64,000 bases of DNA, from positions 661,511 through 725,510 of the forward strand of contig NZ_CP026109.1 in assembly GCF_002902965.1 (NCBI RefSeq), read 5' to 3'. Position numbers and translations under genes: made by a program. Shown piece after piece: positions 35,708-44,643 of this stretch. The notes below the pieces were generated by a model. It was not told the origin of the DNA, did no database searches, and saw only the letters and a list, made by a program, of their open reading frames with translations. This stretch comes from Paraburkholderia hospita (GTDB lineage: Bacteria; Pseudomonadota; Gammaproteobacteria; Burkholderiales; Burkholderiaceae). Numbering within the stretch: the first letter of the stretch is position 1; every line of letters starts with the position of its first letter.

Positions 35708-37449
35708 GATGCGGCTCCTTCAGGGATAGACCGGGAGGCTGCATTGCCCTCGCCAGAGGTGTCGGGCACCGCCTCGGGTAGCACTTCACGCAGATAAGGC
35801 ATCAGCTGGAAAAGCGATGCGCGAATACTGGAACGGTTGGCGAAGTGGGCGGCACCCAGTACGCCGATCTCGTGTTCGCGGACGTCCCGCACCACACTCA
35901 CCGCGGAGGTAGTCACCGCTCCCTGCACGCGACGCGCAGCATTCTGTGCGTGCCACCATTGCTCGACATCGATCTGCGGCACGGGCGCACACAGTTCACG
36001 CGCGACGAACGCGGCGTGCTTCATCTGTTCTTCGCCCGGCAACTTCGGGGCAAAGCCGAACCACGCGCGATGGCGGTTGGTCTTTTCCAGCTTTGCCATC
36101 ACGCCTTGCAGGTAGGGGCTTTGCTGCACCAGACGGTCGACGAGCTCCGGATCCTCGTAGAAATACGCCTTGTCGCATAGGATGGGTTCGCAGCCATCCA
36201 TCGTGATGATCTGTTTGCGGCTCGATAATGCGCGCAACTCCTGCGGCATCATCAGTGCGCGGCCATGTTCGGTCTCATTCGTGCTGGTCGACGCGTTGCG
36301 GCCCCTGCTACGGCTGCGCGAGCGCGACAGATGCGTGAAGGTCCCCAGCAGCTTTGAGTATTCTTCGGAATCCTTGAGCGTGCGCGGCGCGAAGAGACTG
36401 CGCATCTTGCAGTTGATGGCGAGCGTTTCCGCACCGTGCCTGCCATACAGTTTTGGATCCTCAAGCTGCGACATGCCGTGAAAGATCAGCATCAGTCGCA
36501 GGTTGAAGCCGGCGATGAAGGCGTTGGCCGTGTCGATAATGTCGATCTTGCCCGGCGCGGCAAACTCGTCCAGCATCAGCGCACACTGGTATTTCAGGTC
36601 CGGGTTTTCCGCGGGCTGCTCGCGGGTATTCAGGTCGATCAGCTGCGAGAAGAAGAGGTTGATAAGCAACGCGCCCGCTTTCAGGTCGCCAGGCTTGATG
36701 CCCACGTAGATCGACATGGGCTTCCTGCGCACGTCACCCAGATCAAAGTCCGAGCGACTCGTCGCCGCGTCAACAATCGGATTGCTGAACACATTCAGTG
36801 GCGCGGTCATCGTGGACACGATATTGGCGAACGCTTCCCGCGACTGCGACAGAAACCGGTTGAGCGCATCGAGGCACTCGAAACTCAGCGGTGGCAGCGT
36901 GTCTGTCGCATGCGAGCGCGTGCTGACGATCGAAGAGATGTGTTCGCGTACCGCCCTGCCCTTGCCCGAGGCCTGTCGCAAGACCTCGCCGAACGTGCAG
37001 GGCAAAGGCGGCGTTTCGAGCAGGTACAGCACGATGCCCGTGAAAAGATTGCGCGCATTGTCGTTCCAGTATTTCAGTCGCGCATCCACGTTCGACGGAT
37101 ACAGGTGCTCCCCAACCGTCAGCACGTCGCCGACCCGCGTATAGGGCGACCTGCGCTGGATAGATTCGAGCGGGTTGTAAGCATGCGACCGGCCATTCTC
37201 CGAGAACGGCGACCAGAGGAAGGTTGCCTGGCCGCATTTGCGCCGGTAGCCGGACGTATAAAGATAGTTCTCTTCCTTGATGTCCTCGACGACGGCCGAA
37301 TCCGGATAGGTGAGAAGATTCGGGATCACCATCGAAACGCCCTTGCCCGAGCGCGTGCCGGCCGCAAGCATCAGGAAATCCTGGCCGCGGTACTTCAGGT
37401 ATTCGCCCTTGTACTTGCCGACGATGAACGGTGGATACATGTGGGACAT
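35704..37449 (-). CDS. virD4: VirD4/TraG coupling ATPase, cytoplasmic part
   Basis: A 581-residue coupling-protein ATPase domain: Walker A AAGTRSGKGVSMV, VVEDIKEENY, Walker B LMLDEFAAPGKI, and the usual QLEDPKLYG, KMRSLFAPRTLKDSEEYSKLLG and PILCDKAYFY motifs. It lacks the membrane helices that start VirD4 proteins; those are encoded separately just upstream in another frame (37502-37855). The ATG at 37449 has its own AGGAG five bases before, so the ATPase can be made as its own chain. It links relaxosome substrate to the VirB channel. Confidence 0.85.
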   Translation of the reverse strand: MSHMYPPFIVGKYKGEYLKYRGQDFLMLAAGTRSGKGVSMVIPNLLTYPDSAVVEDIKEENYLYTSGYRRKCGQATFLWSPFSENGRSHAYNPLESIQRRSPYTRVGDVLTVGEHLYPSNVDARLKYWNDNARNLFTGIVLYLLETPPLPCTFGEVLRQASGKGRAVREHISSIVSTRSHATDTLPPLSFECLDALNRFLSQSREAFANIVSTMTAPLNVFSNPIVDAATSRSDFDLGDVRRKPMSIYVGIKPGDLKAGALLINLFFSQLIDLNTREQPAENPDLKYQCALMLDEFAAPGKIDIIDTANAFIAGFNLRLMLIFHGMSQLEDPKLYGRHGAETLAINCKMRSLFAPRTLKDSEEYSKLLGTFTHLSRSRSRSRGRNASTSTNETEHGRALMMPQELRALSSRKQIITMDGCEPILCDKAYFYEDPELVDRLVQQSPYLQGVMAKLEKTNRHRAWFGFAPKLPGEEQMKHAAFVARELCAPVPQIDVEQWWHAQNAARRVQGAVTTSAVSVVRDVREHEIGVLGAAHFANRSSIRASLFQLMPYLREVLPEAVPDTSGEGNAASRSIPEGAAS

Positions 37450-37501
37450 GCTCACTCCTGGGGCGGGATACGGCGAAAGGCCTGGACGCGTATCGTCATC
37501 G

Positions 37502-37855
37502 TCACTTCTCCAGCAGGCCGGCTTTCACGATGTCGCGGCGCGTGGCGAAGCGCGCGTTGCCGAACTGCGCAATGCGTCCACGTGATTTGAAAAGCGCCAT
37601 TGTGATCACCACGGCGGGCAGGCCGCCAATGACGGCCGAGAGCAGCGTGCAAACGGACAGCGCCCGCTTCACCACCGGCACATCCCCATACGCCTGCCAG
37701 TAGTCGAAAAGCGTGAAGACTCCCACCGAGTCCTGCGGTAGCTTCTGCATGCGGGCGAAGAGCAGGCCACCGAGATACTGGCCGAGGGTCGCGGCCCCGG
37801 TGAGCAGCACCGCCAGCACAAGACACGGGGTCAGGATGCGTAGATATTTCGGCAT
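37502..37855 (-). CDS. VirD4 N-terminal membrane part (split coupling protein)
   Basis: A 117-residue protein starting MPKYLRILTPCLVLAVLL. It has two membrane helices (about residues 8-28 and 68-85) and ends RIAQFGNARFATRRDIVKAGLLEK, wording that in full-length VirD4/TraG precedes the ATPase domain. A TGA follows, and the ATPase domain resumes in another frame at 37449. The in-between sequence in the ATPase frame (SDDDTRPGLSPYPAPGV) still reads like a linker, so a single -1 change would fuse the two. Either a frameshift mutation or sequencing error split the gene, or the protein is made as two chains. Confidence 0.7.
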   Translation of the reverse strand: MPKYLRILTPCLVLAVLLTGAATLGQYLGGLLFARMQKLPQDSVGVFTLFDYWQAYGDVPVVKRALSVCTLLSAVIGGLPAVVITMALFKSRGRIAQFGNARFATRRDIVKAGLLEK

Positions 37856-37863
37856 GGTGGATC

Positions 37864-38100
37864 TCAATGCGTTGAAGGGGACAATTGGCCTTCCGGCAGC
37901 GTGGAGAGGATCTGCAAGGCGTCGCGCTGCACGTCGTCGAGTTCCGCATCGGCAAGTGCCTGACACCCATACACGATCACAGCGCCGTAAAGCCGTGCAA
38001 GGGCGCAGGCCTCGGCACTCGCTGCAAATGCTTCATCAGACGAGGCACGCTGACGCCAGCCCGCGATCGCCACTTCAATATCGCGGATTGCGAAGTTCAT
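37864..38100 (-). CDS. DUF3717 family protein
   Basis: A 78-residue protein with the DUF3717 start IRDIEVAIAGWRQRASSDE and a helix with CALARLYGAVIVYG, matching the small Burkholderiales family that often accompanies plasmid genes. Start at 38100 is preceded by a modest purine run. No membrane segment. Function unknown; it lies in the virB operon between the virB11-side membrane protein and virD4. Confidence 0.6.
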   Translation of the reverse strand: MNFAIRDIEVAIAGWRQRASSDEAFAASAEACALARLYGAVIVYGCQALADAELDDVQRDALQILSTLPEGQLSPSTH

Positions 38101-38102
38101 GA

Positions 38103-38360
38103 TCAATCGCCCCTGCGCATGAGCCAGTGCGCCGCGAGACCTCGCGCCCATGACGCGGCATAGACAAGGCTCAGCGCGAGCACGCCGTACTGGTGTGCGC
38201 GCCACGCCATGTCGAACCAGAACGGCTGCGCGGCCAGCCCGAAGATGCAGGCCCAGCGACGCCAGCGTATGCGGCTGTCCTGCGAGAGATAGATCGCGAG
38301 CGCACCGCACAGGCCGATGAAGACCTGCTCGACGGCCTGCGCGCTAGGGTCCACGTTCAT
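38103..38360 (-). CDS. Small membrane protein of the conjugation operon
   Basis: An 85-residue hydrophobic protein with up to three predicted membrane helices (QVFIGLCGALAIYLS, WACIFGLAAQPFWF, GVLALSLVYAASWARGL). The ATG at 38360 has GGAGG seven bases upstream and the end of virB11 overlaps it by four bases (ATGA). Not a known VirB component by sequence. Confidence 0.65.
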   Translation of the reverse strand: MNVDPSAQAVEQVFIGLCGALAIYLSQDSRIRWRRWACIFGLAAQPFWFDMAWRAHQYGVLALSLVYAASWARGLAAHWLMRRGD

Positions 38361-39424
38361 GCAATGCCTCCACGTAGTTGCACACCCGCCAGTCGCCCGC
38401 CCAACAATTGCCATTTCCCGACGGGGTCGTACCAGACCTCTGCCAGCCGCTTGTCCCGCATGAAAAGCACGAGATCCATCGTCATGCGGACCTGCTCCAG
38501 GATGAAATTCCATTCGAGCGTCTGTCCGATAGCACTCTGCTTGATGAGTGTCGCGGCACGTGAAGCAGCCGAGCGCGCATCGTTGCAGTGAATCGTGGTG
38601 ATGCCGCCCGGCGTCCCCGTGTTCAGCAGCGTCAGGTAATCCCAGGTCTCATCGCCCCGGAGTTCGGCGAGCAGTACACGATCGAATTTCATGCGCAGCG
38701 TCGAGCGCACGATTTCCTTCGCGGACAGCGTGTCGCTGAAGAACATGTGCACGCGGTTCGGATGATTCGGCAGCGACAGCTCCGGGGTGTCCTCGATCGT
38801 GCCGATTCGCTCACTGGACGGCACGAGGTCGGACAGCGCCTTGTTCAGGGTGGTCTTGCCGGAGCCGGTACCGCCGGCGAGAACGATGTTCAGCCGGTTG
38901 ATCACGGCAAGTTCGAGCACGCGGGTGACGTCGCGCCGCGACTTTGCGTCCATCATCTCGACCTCGAACGGCTGCAGGTCCACGCCGTCCGGAACCGCCT
39001 GATGCGGAGACACGTCGCGGAAACCGTCGAACCAGCCGTTGCGCTCGTACTCGTCGACGGAAAACCGCACATTCGACGGAATGCGGATCGTGATCGAGAT
39101 CGTGTCCCGCTCGCACGCCGGTTGCATCAGCACGTGTCCGCGCTGGCCTTCTGGTAACACCACCGGATGAATGGGTTCCTTCGTGGAAAACTTGCCGCCC
39201 TTCATGACCGTCAGGGCGTTGGCCAGCTTGAAACACGCGTCCAGCGTGCAGGCGGGTGCATCGTGCCGTTTCCATGCGCTGGCCCCTTGGGTCCAGATTT
39301 CGCCCGGGCGGTTGATCGCTACTTCGGTAAGGCTGCCGTCGAAAAAATTCGCAATGCCCATCTGCTTCAGGAAGTTGCGGGCGACGGTCCCTTTCTCAAT
39401 GACGTCGATAACAATTGCACTCAT
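38357..39424 (-). CDS. virB11: VirB11 secretion ATPase
   Basis: A 355-residue hexameric ATPase of the type II/IV secretion group. Motifs: Walker A VLAGGTGSGKTTLNKAL, Asp box TIEDTPELSL, Walker B MLLAELRGDETWDYL region (LRMKFDRVLLAELRG) and the His box GGITTIHCNDA. It drives pilus assembly and DNA transfer with VirB4 and VirD4. The start at 39424 (MSAIV) has AAAGGA six bases upstream. Confidence 0.93.
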   Translation of the reverse strand: MSAIVIDVIEKGTVARNFLKQMGIANFFDGSLTEVAINRPGEIWTQGASAWKRHDAPACTLDACFKLANALTVMKGGKFSTKEPIHPVVLPEGQRGHVLMQPACERDTISITIRIPSNVRFSVDEYERNGWFDGFRDVSPHQAVPDGVDLQPFEVEMMDAKSRRDVTRVLELAVINRLNIVLAGGTGSGKTTLNKALSDLVPSSERIGTIEDTPELSLPNHPNRVHMFFSDTLSAKEIVRSTLRMKFDRVLLAELRGDETWDYLTLLNTGTPGGITTIHCNDARSAASRAATLIKQSAIGQTLEWNFILEQVRMTMDLVLFMRDKRLAEVWYDPVGKWQLLGGRLAGVQLRGGIA

Positions 39425-39480
39425 CAGTAGTCCTTTCTTATAGTTCGGCAATGGTTGGAAAATTCGACACTGCTGGTCTG

Positions 39481-40122
39481 TCAGTGCACGGCCGGTACGG
39501 TGGCCTGTGGCTCGACCTGCACCGATATGCGATACGGTCGGCCGTCATCCCGTACGCTGCCCGCGAGATCGCGCAGCGTCCGTGCGGGCGGTGTGGACAC
39601 CACCATCGCGACCATCGACGGCGCTACGGGGCGCGCCATCCACCACGCGGCAGCGCCTCCGGCGGTTGCCACGAGCACCATTGCCCGGCCGAGTCTCTTT
39701 TGGATGGTTGTCCACACGCGCCGTACCTTGTTTGTGGGCGAAAACGGCGGCAGCCGGTTAGTTGCATACTCCTCCTCGCCGTTCGGCAGTGGCGCAATGC
39801 GCGGTTCCATCAGATCCAGGCCGAGGCGCGCACCGACTGCATTCAGAACCATCCGGCGCAGCACAGTGGACATGTCTTCGAACCTGCAATGGTCCAGCGT
39901 CATGCATTGCTCGAAGGTGTGTTCGTCACCGATATGACGCAGGGGCAGCACCCCTGAGGGGTCGAACGCCCGGCGCGCGTCAACCTGATCGGCAAGCTGC
40001 CGCACGCGATGACCATCGAACAGGTCGTGCAACGCATTGCACAGTTTCGTCTCGACCGCATCCCGCTCAATGCCGTGAAGCGGAAAGTTGTCAGGAAAAT
40101 GGATGTGCAGCTGCATCGTCAT
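39481..40122 (-). CDS. Unknown T4SS-operon protein with one membrane helix
   Basis: A 213-residue protein between virB10 and virB11. The N-terminal 145 residues are soluble and charged (MTMQLHIHFPDNFPLHGIERD, LRHIGDEHTFEQCMTLDHCRFEDMSTVLRRM), then a membrane helix (AMVLVATAGGAAAWWMA) and a short C-terminal domain (VSTPPARTLRDLAGSVRD). The reversed arrangement suggests the long N-terminal part is cytosolic. Two ATGs (40122, 40116) compete after AGGAG. It is not a recognised VirB subunit; its position suggests a plasmid-specific accessory factor of the channel. Confidence 0.6.
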   Translation of the reverse strand: MTMQLHIHFPDNFPLHGIERDAVETKLCNALHDLFDGHRVRQLADQVDARRAFDPSGVLPLRHIGDEHTFEQCMTLDHCRFEDMSTVLRRMVLNAVGARLGLDLMEPRIAPLPNGEEEYATNRLPPFSPTNKVRRVWTTIQKRLGRAMVLVATAGGAAAWWMARPVAPSMVAMVVSTPPARTLRDLAGSVRDDGRPYRISVQVEPQATVPAVH

Positions 40123-40136
40123 GTCTCCTCGCGTCC

Positions 40137-41555
40137 TCATTGCTGGTTCGTCGGCCCAAGCTCGTTACCGTCAAGACCGACGTTCTGGTACACACCGCGC
40201 AGATCAACGTCGCGCGCAACAAAGATGTTGATCACCGAGCCCTGGTTCGAATATGCGGTCGGCGGGATGTTGATGGTGTTACGGAGCGTCTCGGCGGCCA
40301 CATCCTGCGTGGCGTTCGAACTGTTGGAAAAGGTAATCGTCTGCCCCGCTCCGATCGCCTTGTTGGCAAGTGCCTGACCGAAGTCTCCGATAAGGCTCAC
40401 CATCAGTGCGCCCTTGAAGCGCAGCCAGAAGTGTTCGTCGACATAGGCCGGAATCCCCGCCGCGCCAAGCGGATCGGTCGCCGGCGAATTCAGTGGAATA
40501 CGGACATCGCCATCGTCGATCTCGTCCCATATCGCACCGATGACGCCCTGCCCCTGGATCACGGCATCGCGCTGCTCACCCTTGGCCAGCGCGCCCTTGC
40601 GAACGAGCAAGGTTGTGCCGTCGTCCGACCAGACATCCTGTGCGATCGGGCAGCCGATCAGGCCGGGCCGGTCGGTCCGGATCGCCGTGGCCTGTCCGCA
40701 GCGGATCATCGTGTTACGGCTGATCAGGTAGTGCCGGTCCGGGCGAAACGACGCCTGCATCGGCTGCAGCTTCGACGGCTGCAGGGACTGGTCGAACGAG
40801 GTGCCCTTGCTGTCGCTACTGCTACCGCTGATGTTGCTTCCACCTGCATTGCCTTCTGTATTGCCACCCGCGCCCTGCCCGGGTCCACCGCGCAGCGCCG
40901 ACAGACCCATCGACTTCGCCATGCCCGCGAAGCCGCTGCCGGATCCGGCATCGCTATCACGGCCCGAACCGCCACGCCCTTCGTCGGACGCAACTGGACC
41001 GCTGCCTTCAGCACCTTCTGTGCGATCTGAGCCCGCATCGTCGAACCGCGACGCCAGGACACTGCCGCGCAGGCGTCGCTCCGCTGGCGTGAGCGGCCGC
41101 GGCTGGCTGCTGGTGGTCATCTGAATGCCAGTAACCGCAGGCTGCGAGGCCGCGCCGGCCGGCGTGGCGAGGTTCGCTCGCGCGGCTGATGCCGCAGCGG
41201 CCGCTGCTGCCGCATCCGAAGCCTCGCGATCTCGCTCCTGTTCGTCTCGCTTGATACGCGCCTTCTGTGACTCGAGATCTGCGCCCGTTTCGCTGCTCGC
41301 CGAATCTTTGGGTTTGTTCAGCGCCGCCTGCTTCGCGTCCTGATGCTGCTGGAAGAGGCGCTGCAGGTAGATTGTCACGCCCGAGGCACCCAGCGCAATC
41401 ATGGCCAGCGCGACAAGCACGAGTCGAACTTTGCCAACCCGGGTCTTGCGGCGCCCCGGCAAATCAAGTGACGCCTGAGATGCGTGAGGCCCAGTGTCAT
41501 GCGGTGATGCGTTCGAGAGTTCGTTGGGTTCGTTCATGGTGCTTTCGTCCGTCAT
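40137..41555 (-). CDS. virB10: VirB10 core-complex protein
   Basis: A 472-residue inner/outer-membrane-spanning protein: short cytosolic N-terminus, membrane helix (VRLVLVALAMIALGASGVTIYL, near residue 45-66), Pro/Ser/Gly-rich periplasmic region, then the TrbI/VirB10 beta domain (SRNTMIRCGQATAIRTDRPGLIGC, LLVRKGALAKGEQRDAVIQGQG, AYVDEHFWLRFKGA, VFVARDVDL). The gene starts in the virB9 stop (TGATG). It links the inner-membrane ATPases to the outer-membrane pore. Confidence 0.93.
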   Translation of the reverse strand: MTDESTMNEPNELSNASPHDTGPHASQASLDLPGRRKTRVGKVRLVLVALAMIALGASGVTIYLQRLFQQHQDAKQAALNKPKDSASSETGADLESQKARIKRDEQERDREASDAAAAAAAASAARANLATPAGAASQPAVTGIQMTTSSQPRPLTPAERRLRGSVLASRFDDAGSDRTEGAEGSGPVASDEGRGGSGRDSDAGSGSGFAGMAKSMGLSALRGGPGQGAGGNTEGNAGGSNISGSSSDSKGTSFDQSLQPSKLQPMQASFRPDRHYLISRNTMIRCGQATAIRTDRPGLIGCPIAQDVWSDDGTTLLVRKGALAKGEQRDAVIQGQGVIGAIWDEIDDGDVRIPLNSPATDPLGAAGIPAYVDEHFWLRFKGALMVSLIGDFGQALANKAIGAGQTITFSNSSNATQDVAAETLRNTINIPPTAYSNQGSVINIFVARDVDLRGVYQNVGLDGNELGPTNQQ

Positions 41556-42511
41556 CAGCTGCCTGGCCTGGCGACGCCGGATCCGGCACGTTCACGCGAC
41601 AGACGCGCGGTGCCAGGCAGGGACGAACCGGACGCGTTGTAACGGCCATCGGGCGCGTAACCGTCATTGCGGACGCCCAATACCGACTGGCCGTAACGGA
41701 TCACGAATTCCCTGGAGACCTCATGCGCAACAACCGTATCGCCCTCCATGTGGAAGTTCACGGTCGCTTCGCCGCCATCGGGGAGCTTCGTAAAAATGGT
41801 GGGCAGGTCTCGCGCAGTCGCATACTTGAAATAGGTAAATCGCCCGTCGTCCCACAAGGCCGTCGGCGCAAGGGCGCGATCGCCGCGCATCATGTATTGC
41901 ATGTTCGTGTCGCTGCCCGAAGCCGACGTCTTTACCACTGCCCCCACTGTCGCGACCGGAGACATCGTTGCACTCGCCGAAGTGGTGACTGCTGGCGCCG
42001 CCGGGGTCGTGACTCTCGCCTGAGCGCCGCCGAGCGTTTCAGCCACAGCCTGCTGACGCCTGAGTTGTGCGGCCGACGCCTTCGCGCGTGTATCCGGATA
42101 GTCGAAGCGCAAAACCCACGTGGCCGGCTGCGATGCCGATACGTCAGCGAGCGATATCGTGTAGGTTCGCCGGTTGGTCACGAGCACCAGATTCGTTTCG
42201 GGCTGCAAGGCGCCGGGCTTCAGCAGCGCGCCGCTGTCGTTCATCGCCATGTGCCACGCCTTTGCGTCACCGATGCCCGCTCCGTGATCGACGATGTGTT
42301 CCCCAGGCTCGAACTGGATCATCACCGCACGCCCAGGCATGGTTGCAACGCGGTACACCTGGTCTGGATCGTACGAGGCGCACTGCACATGCGGGTCCGC
42401 TCCACAACTACGCGGCGTGTCGAGCGCAAACGCGCACGTACTGTTCGCCACGATGACGACAAGCGCAACCGAAGTCCGGGTGGGTAGTAGATCCAGCGGG
42501 CACACCGTCAT
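41555..42511 (-). CDS. virB9: VirB9 core-complex protein
   Basis: A 318-residue periplasmic protein with signal peptide (VALVVIVANSTCAFA) and VirB9/TrbG domains: YDPDQVYRVATMPGRAVMIQFEPGE near the N-terminus, VLVTNRRTYTISL in the middle and the C-terminal beta-sandwich APTALWDDGRFTYFKYA, LPTIFTKLPDGG and VAHEVSREFVIRYG. It pairs with VirB7 and VirB10. Its start overlaps the virB8 stop (ATGA). Confidence 0.93.
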   Translation of the reverse strand: MTVCPLDLLPTRTSVALVVIVANSTCAFALDTPRSCGADPHVQCASYDPDQVYRVATMPGRAVMIQFEPGEHIVDHGAGIGDAKAWHMAMNDSGALLKPGALQPETNLVLVTNRRTYTISLADVSASQPATWVLRFDYPDTRAKASAAQLRRQQAVAETLGGAQARVTTPAAPAVTTSASATMSPVATVGAVVKTSASGSDTNMQYMMRGDRALAPTALWDDGRFTYFKYATARDLPTIFTKLPDGGEATVNFHMEGDTVVAHEVSREFVIRYGQSVLGVRNDGYAPDGRYNASGSSLPGTARLSRERAGSGVARPGS

Positions 42512-43365
42512 GTCGCGCCCCCGGCCGGCGGCGCAGTGGCTGCACCCGACGACGCCCCATCGGGTGTCGCGTCGGCAGGCGCACGCGTCCAGTCCCGGGT
42601 AACCGCGTAGCTCGTGCAGCGAAAACCATCCGGGTCAATGTCCTGCTCATCCTGCTTTTCGGGCACGTTCACGCGCGCGAAAGCGACCGTCGCGATCCAG
42701 TACGTCGGATCGGGACGCCGGGTCGCGACGTTTAGTGGGATGGCCTGCCGGGAGAAGAAAACCTGCGCGGTCGAGCCGACAAAGGTAATCGACCCCACCT
42801 TCGCGATCACGCGCCATTTGTCCTTGAGCATCTTGAGTGGTCCCGTTGCTCCGCGAATGAACGTGTCGTAGGCGCTCCTCTCCTGATCGTCGCTCATCAG
42901 CATGACGGCACTGTGCGCATCCTGGATCGTCTCCCAGTCGTAGCTTTCGCGTAACTCGACGTATGTGTGCAGGTCGTGACGGTCGGTTTTCTCCGTGAAG
43001 GACACATGCCCGTTGGCCGTTGTAGGTAGCACGTCCACTTTGCCGGTGACATCATTGATCCGCAGCACGGCAGGTGGATTTGGTCGCTTTAGTAGTCCTA
43101 AGGCTCCCATACCAAAAACAGCAACAAGTGCAACACTGCCCGACAGAATCGAGCGTCGATCTGCGATCCGTGCCTTTTCTTCGGCGGCCTGTACTTTTGA
43201 ACGCTCGAAATCCTGTGCCTGTTTCAGATACCAAGCTACTGCGTCACGCTCGTCTGCAGTGACGTTCGCCGACGACTGCGCATGACTGATGGTCTCGGAA
43301 CTTTTTGGCTTACGTCTGCTTCCGGGGTCCATCGCGGCAAACCACTGTCTGATCAGTGCCGGCAT
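42508..43365 (-). CDS. virB8: VirB8 inner-membrane assembly factor
   Basis: A 285-residue bitopic protein with a cytosolic N-terminus, membrane helix near residue 72-90 (ILSGSVALVAVFGMGALGLL) and the periplasmic NTF2-like VirB8 fold (VLRINDVTGKVDVLPTTANG, ELRESYDWETIQDAH, VGSITFVGSTAQVFFSRQ). VirB8 nucleates the channel. The C-terminus has a Pro/Ala-rich extension. Confidence 0.92.
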   Translation of the reverse strand: MPALIRQWFAAMDPGSRRKPKSSETISHAQSSANVTADERDAVAWYLKQAQDFERSKVQAAEEKARIADRRSILSGSVALVAVFGMGALGLLKRPNPPAVLRINDVTGKVDVLPTTANGHVSFTEKTDRHDLHTYVELRESYDWETIQDAHSAVMLMSDDQERSAYDTFIRGATGPLKMLKDKWRVIAKVGSITFVGSTAQVFFSRQAIPLNVATRRPDPTYWIATVAFARVNVPEKQDEQDIDPDGFRCTSYAVTRDWTRAPADATPDGASSGAATAPPAGGAT

Positions 43366-43372
43366 TGCGTCC

Positions 43373-43549
43373 TCACTTCGATTCCGTGCGGCTCAGATGC
43401 GCCACTGGCTGGTTGACAGGGACCCACTGACCAGTTGGTTCAGGTGGTTTGGGTGGCGAGCTGCAAGCGACTAGTTGTGTGATCACCACTACCCCACCCA
43501 GCACACGAATCACTCCCGGTGGGCGAGCACCATTGCATTGGTTGTTCAT
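43373..43549 (-). CDS. virB7: VirB7-like lipoprotein
   Basis: A 58-residue peptide with a hydrophobic leader and lipobox (VVVITQLVAC), giving a mature lipoprotein of about 28 residues with Pro-rich sequence (SSPPKPPEPTGQWVPVNQP). Size, lipobox and place just before virB8 fit VirB7, which stabilises VirB9 at the outer membrane; sequence itself is too short for a firm match. GGGAG precedes the ATG. Confidence 0.7.
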   Translation of the reverse strand: MNNQCNGARPPGVIRVLGGVVVITQLVACSSPPKPPEPTGQWVPVNQPVAHLSRTESK

Positions 43550-43571
43550 CTCTCCCTTCTCCTTTCGTTTC

Positions 43572-43685
43572 TCAGTGGAAGCAATGATCAATGTACCCGC
43601 ACACGTTGGACAGCACTGACAGCGCAAATCCGGCAAACGTCAACCAGCAGACCGCGAGCAGCCACCAGCGAATCATCCGTGTCAT
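43572..43685 (-). CDS. Possible 37-residue membrane peptide
   Basis: Between virB6 and virB7 a minus-strand ORF reads MTRMIRWWLLAVCWLTF then AGFALSVLSNVCGYI. It would be one membrane helix with a basic start. No good ribosome site is seen, so it may not be translated; small membrane peptides do occur in T4SS operons. Confidence 0.35.
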   Translation of the reverse strand: MTRMIRWWLLAVCWLTFAGFALSVLSNVCGYIDHCFH

Positions 43686-43705
43686 TAAAGGGTTCACATT
43701 ACCTC

Positions 43706-44620
43706 CTACGCCTCGGCTATCGAACCGCCAGTCTTAGACGAACCACTGCCACCCCTCCTCGCCCCGGCCATAAGGGCTCGGCCAACTGTTCCAAGCTTGC
43801 CAGTCATAGTCGATATGCCGATTCCACTCGCGAGCGCCGACGCCAGTCCGGGGAGATTTAGTGCGACGATGAAAAACACCAGGCCCATTGCATCAATCTC
43901 GACCACCTGCTTCATCGTCGGAAAGGAGGAACCGGCCGGTGCAATCTTCTGTGCGAAAGCGACCTCGATCGCGCCAGCGCCGGCAAAAAGACTCTCGAGG
44001 AGAGCGTAATTGAGACACTGTCCCGCCCAGTTCCAGAAGAATTGCCGAACGGGAGGAAAGAGCGCTGCTGAAATAAACAGGGGGCCAAGAGCGAGCAGCA
44101 GCTCGAGGGCGAATTTGGCGAGAATGATGTAGGCAACGGCAAGTGCCATAAATGGCGTAGCGAAGATGACCATCACAGTGATCACCCACACAGCGCCAAT
44201 GATCTGGAAATTGTGAGCATTGTCGTAAATCTGAGCACACGCATTGATGTAGGCACTCAGCAGGCTATCCAGACCTGAAATCGGGTTCGACTGCCCCGTA
44301 ATCGCACCCGCCAGTTCTTCGCCGAGACCGTTGGCGAACGGCACGATGTAGGTCGTGTAGAACTGAATGTTCATTCCGCATGTCAGGATGAATGCCCAGG
44401 TCGCCATGCGCATGAGGAAATCGTTGATTGGTTCGTCATTGCGTCCTTGCCAGTACGTCCAGCAAATCAGGAGCACATAGATGCTGAAGCACACAGCCAT
44501 TAGCGGCGATATCAATCCTATGATGCGGGTGGATCCGGACGTTATGGTCGTCAGTACGTTCGCATCAAAATCCGCAGTTAATTCCGAAAAGATCGTCGTG
44601 GTGATCGATGTATAGGACAT
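43706..44620 (-). CDS. virB6: VirB6 polytopic inner-membrane channel protein
   Basis: A 304-residue protein with five or more membrane helices (for example LISPLMAVCFSIYVLLICWTYW, IGAVWVITVMVIFATPFMALAVAYIILAKFALELLLALGPLF). The loop with LFISAALFPPVRQFFWNWAGQ is typical of VirB6/TrbL. The ATG at 44620 has GGGAG seven bases upstream. It forms part of the inner-membrane transfer path. Confidence 0.92.
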   Translation of the reverse strand: MSYTSITTTIFSELTADFDANVLTTITSGSTRIIGLISPLMAVCFSIYVLLICWTYWQGRNDEPINDFLMRMATWAFILTCGMNIQFYTTYIVPFANGLGEELAGAITGQSNPISGLDSLLSAYINACAQIYDNAHNFQIIGAVWVITVMVIFATPFMALAVAYIILAKFALELLLALGPLFISAALFPPVRQFFWNWAGQCLNYALLESLFAGAGAIEVAFAQKIAPAGSSFPTMKQVVEIDAMGLVFFIVALNLPGLASALASGIGISTMTGKLGTVGRALMAGARRGGSGSSKTGGSIAEA

Positions 44621-44643
44621 AACGGTGCTCCCATGGAATCGCA

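Noticed and set aside
37450..37510. Programmed -1 frameshift in virD4
   Set aside because: No slippery heptamer is visible near the TGA and the second part has its own ribosome site; split gene or mutation is simpler.
36436..37590. 384-codon plus-strand ORF
   Set aside because: Antisense to virD4; no recognisable domain.
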